Shown: in pieces, positions 23,751 through 25,531 of the stretch
How the letters are laid out: the number at the start of each line of letters is the position of its first letter
Numbering within the stretch: position 1 is the first letter of the stretch
Assembly (NCBI GenBank): GCA_964471755.1
Contig: CAYYJM010000062.1
Coordinates: 1-25,531 of the forward strand
DNA from: CAYYJM01 sp964471755
GTDB taxonomy: Bacteria; Planctomycetota; Planctomycetia; Gemmatales; Gemmataceae
Direction: 5' to 3'
Length of the DNA: 25,531 nt
Position numbers and translations under genes: made by a program
The notes under the pieces: model-generated
The model's database searches: none
Told to the model about the DNA's origin: nothing
The model's input: the letters and a program-made list of their open reading frames with translations, nothing else

Positions 23751-25508
23751 TCACTCGCCGCGATAACCGAAACAGACGGCCCGCGATGGCAGACCGTACT
23801 TCTCGAAAAGCGTCTGGGTTAAGACACGCACCTTGCCGATCGTGTTGTTCACCTTCGCCTGGACGGCGAACGAGCCGCCCCGCAAGGGGTTCGTGTCCTG
23901 CTTGCCGTTCTCCAGCCACGCCGCCACGGCCAGGTTTCCGGCCTGGTCGGTGGTCGAGGTCCAGCTCGTCAGCAGGGGACGGAGATCGTCCTCGGGCGGC
24001 AATGGCTCATCCCGGGCCAGCAGCACGAACGCCTCGATCCCGCTCGCTGGCCCTTCCAGCATGAAGCCGGTATCCGCATCGGACGGAACCATCAACGTCT
24101 GGACCGGTTTCTCATCGGCGAGTCGCTCTCTCCAGGCGTCGTTCTGCCAGGGGTAGCCCGATGCCAGCTTCCCACCGGCCTGCAACCAGACGAGGTAGAA
24201 GTAGACCGGCCGATCCGACTTCGCCTCCAGCCGAACGGCGTCGCCCGGCCCGAGCGGCAGGACGCCGGGTGTCCACGGTCGCTCTCCCTTCTGGTCGAAC
24301 TGGCCAGCCTTCCAGAGAGTGACGTCCAGATCGAACTGCGGCAGCGAGCGGACGGGAGCGACCGGCACCGATCGCCAGGCCCAGGCCAGGGCGGCGGCGA
24401 CTCCACCCAGAAGAAGACCGCCCGATGCGAGGGCGATGGCCCGACGCGACAGCAAACCGGGTCGCATACTGGCGGCGATGGCGTCCAGCCGACGCGCAAC
24501 CTCGACAGCGGAGGCCGGTCGATCTGCGGGAGTCTTGGCGTGCAGTTGCTCGATCAGTTCAGAGAGAGCAGAGGGAATGGCAGGGTTCACCTGATGGGCC
24601 GACTCCGGGCAATGGTTCGCCACCTGATCGCGCAGCTGATAGGCCCGGTCGGCCTGGAACGGACGTTCGCCGGTCGCGAGTTGATAGAGAACGGTGCCCA
24701 GGCTGAACAGGTCGGATCGCTGATCGAGGAGACCACCCGCAAACTGCTCGGGGGACATGTACGGCGGCGTGCCGGCGATCACCGTCTGCGCGGAGTGGTC
24801 GGTCCCGGCCATGGTCGGCCTCGCCAGGCCGAAATCGAGGAGCTTGACCCGGCCATTCGGAGCCTCCAGCCAGACGTTCGACGGCTTGACGTCCCGATGG
24901 ATCAGACCCTGTGCATGTGCCGCGGCCAGGCCGGCGGCGATCTCCCGACCGATCCGGATCACGTCGTCCACCGGCGGCAGAGTCCCGGCCTCGTGGTGCC
25001 GGTCCAGATACTCCTGAAGCGTCTCGCCGATCAGCAGCGGCATGACGAAGTAGGGCACTCCGGCCGCCTCGCCGACGTAGAAGATCTCGACCACGTTCTC
25101 GTGCCGTACCTGGGACAGGGCGCGGGCTTCACGAAGGAATCGGCTGTGGGCCTCGGGGTCGCGGCGGGCCAGGTCCGGACGCATGACCTTCAGGGCGACG
25201 TCGCGTTCTTCGAGTCGGCTGCGGACGCGATAGACGACGCCCATGCCGCCCTGACCGAGCAGTTCGCCGAAATCGCCGTAGGGATTAATCCGAACCGGGA
25301 GCGGAACACGGGGGCTCCCCGAAGATGCCTCGGTTTCGTTCAGCGGAGGGTGGTCGTCCACGGGCAGGCTCGTTGCTGTGGGCCCTGATGTCACGCGGCT
25401 GGCTGGCCTGACATGCGGGCAGGCCGCGCAACCGGACAGACATCGTAAACCCACAGCGCGAAGTTCGCCAGAAAGAAATGACACCATGCTGTCAGAATCG
25501 ATCGGCAC
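23751..25508 (-). CDS. Membrane Ser/Thr protein kinase with DUF4384-like C-terminus, start uncertain
   Basis: A 585-residue Hanks-type kinase. Kinase domain about 78-345: glycine loop GQGGMGVVYRV, K107 in VALKVMR, E127 in the C helix, HRDVKPSNVWL (D206, N211), DFGLA (D225) and MSPEQF. A membrane helix (about 357-378, IALASGGLLLGGVAAALAWA) follows, then a C-terminal domain (about 390-510; GDAVRLEAKSDRPVYFYLVW, GGKLASGYPW) that resembles DUF4384, expected outside the cytoplasm. The N-terminal 70 residues hold CLSGCAAC and are low in similarity to anything recognised. The GTG at 25508 and ATG at 25487 both lack a ribosome site and the frame stays open to the window end, so the true start may be further upstream. 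It is followed 27 bases later by the TPR-CHAT gene. Confidence 0.88.
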   Translation of the reverse strand: MPIDSDSMVSFLSGELRAVGLRCLSGCAACPHVRPASRVTSGPTATSLPVDDHPPLNETEASSGSPRVPLPVRINPYGDFGELLGQGGMGVVYRVRSRLEERDVALKVMRPDLARRDPEAHSRFLREARALSQVRHENVVEIFYVGEAAGVPYFVMPLLIGETLQEYLDRHHEAGTLPPVDDVIRIGREIAAGLAAAHAQGLIHRDVKPSNVWLEAPNGRVKLLDFGLARPTMAGTDHSAQTVIAGTPPYMSPEQFAGGLLDQRSDLFSLGTVLYQLATGERPFQADRAYQLRDQVANHCPESAHQVNPAIPSALSELIEQLHAKTPADRPASAVEVARRLDAIAASMRPGLLSRRAIALASGGLLLGGVAAALAWAWRSVPVAPVRSLPQFDLDVTLWKAGQFDQKGERPWTPGVLPLGPGDAVRLEAKSDRPVYFYLVWLQAGGKLASGYPWQNDAWRERLADEKPVQTLMVPSDADTGFMLEGPASGIEAFVLLARDEPLPPEDDLRPLLTSWTSTTDQAGNLAVAAWLENGKQDTNPLRGGSFAVQAKVNNTIGKVRVLTQTLFEKYGLPSRAVCFGYRGE

Positions 25509-25531
25509 CGTTCGCCAGATCGCTGACAGGG

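Noticed and set aside
20555..24064. Several + strand frames over the CHAT/kinase locus, including repetitive ones at 22874-24064 and 23079-23519
   Set aside because: Their repeats (for example PGPETVARLPCCSGYW) are only the antisense reading of the 129-bp TPR array; the - strand genes explain the region.

Overview
The window looks like a piece of a high-GC planctomycete chromosome, most likely from the Gemmataceae (Gemmata and relatives). This is inferred from the gene families: a DUF1501/DUF1549-DUF1553 (planctomycete cytochrome c) pair, an LRR protein with a TIGR02996-type tail, two Uma2 nucleases, a large LptD-like protein, and a Ser/Thr kinase next to a TPR-CHAT protein. No rRNA, tRNA, CRISPR array, prophage or intact insertion sequence was seen. 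No stretch longer than about 240 bases lacks a gene.

Layout. Only the first gene (partial, LRR) is on the + strand. All the other well-supported genes read on the - strand, so transcription runs from high to low coordinates. From right to left: (1) 25508-20994, a membrane Ser/Thr kinase with a DUF4384-like C-terminus, then a secreted TPR-CHAT protease-like protein. (2) 20920-20099, a Uma2 protein with a coiled-coil tail. (3) 20004-15624, the cytochrome DUF1549/DUF1553 protein and its DUF1501 partner. (4) 15593-14329, three small hypothetical genes, two of them overlapping by ATGA and one a DUF4288 protein. (5) 14312-13152, an exported transglutaminase-like protein. (6) 13084-12118, a six-helix membrane protein overlapping a winged-helix regulator. 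(7) 12001-8234, a B12-binding radical SAM enzyme, archease and the RNA ligase RtcB. (8) 8200-6630, a small membrane protein and a second Uma2 protein. (9) 6464-1041, LptD-like, diacylglycerol kinase and an M20 dipeptidase.

Genes likely to work together: archease activates RtcB; the DUF1501 and cytochrome DUF1553 proteins form the usual planctomycete exported pair; the kinase and CHAT protein probably form a signalling/proteolysis unit; LptD and DagK both serve the envelope; the regulator is translationally coupled to its membrane partner.

Intergenic space is rich in structured repeats. A REP-like hairpin family (8-bp stem, GAAA loop) occurs in three clusters, with compensatory base changes in the stem. 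There is also a long imperfect inverted repeat at 7348-7503 and a perfect 19-bp inverted repeat at 12020-12076. Four candidate sigma70-type promoters were found by eye. The best candidates for something less described are the kinase/CHAT locus with its 129-bp tandem repeats, the covarying hairpin family, and the LptD with a proline-rich insert and a single cysteine.
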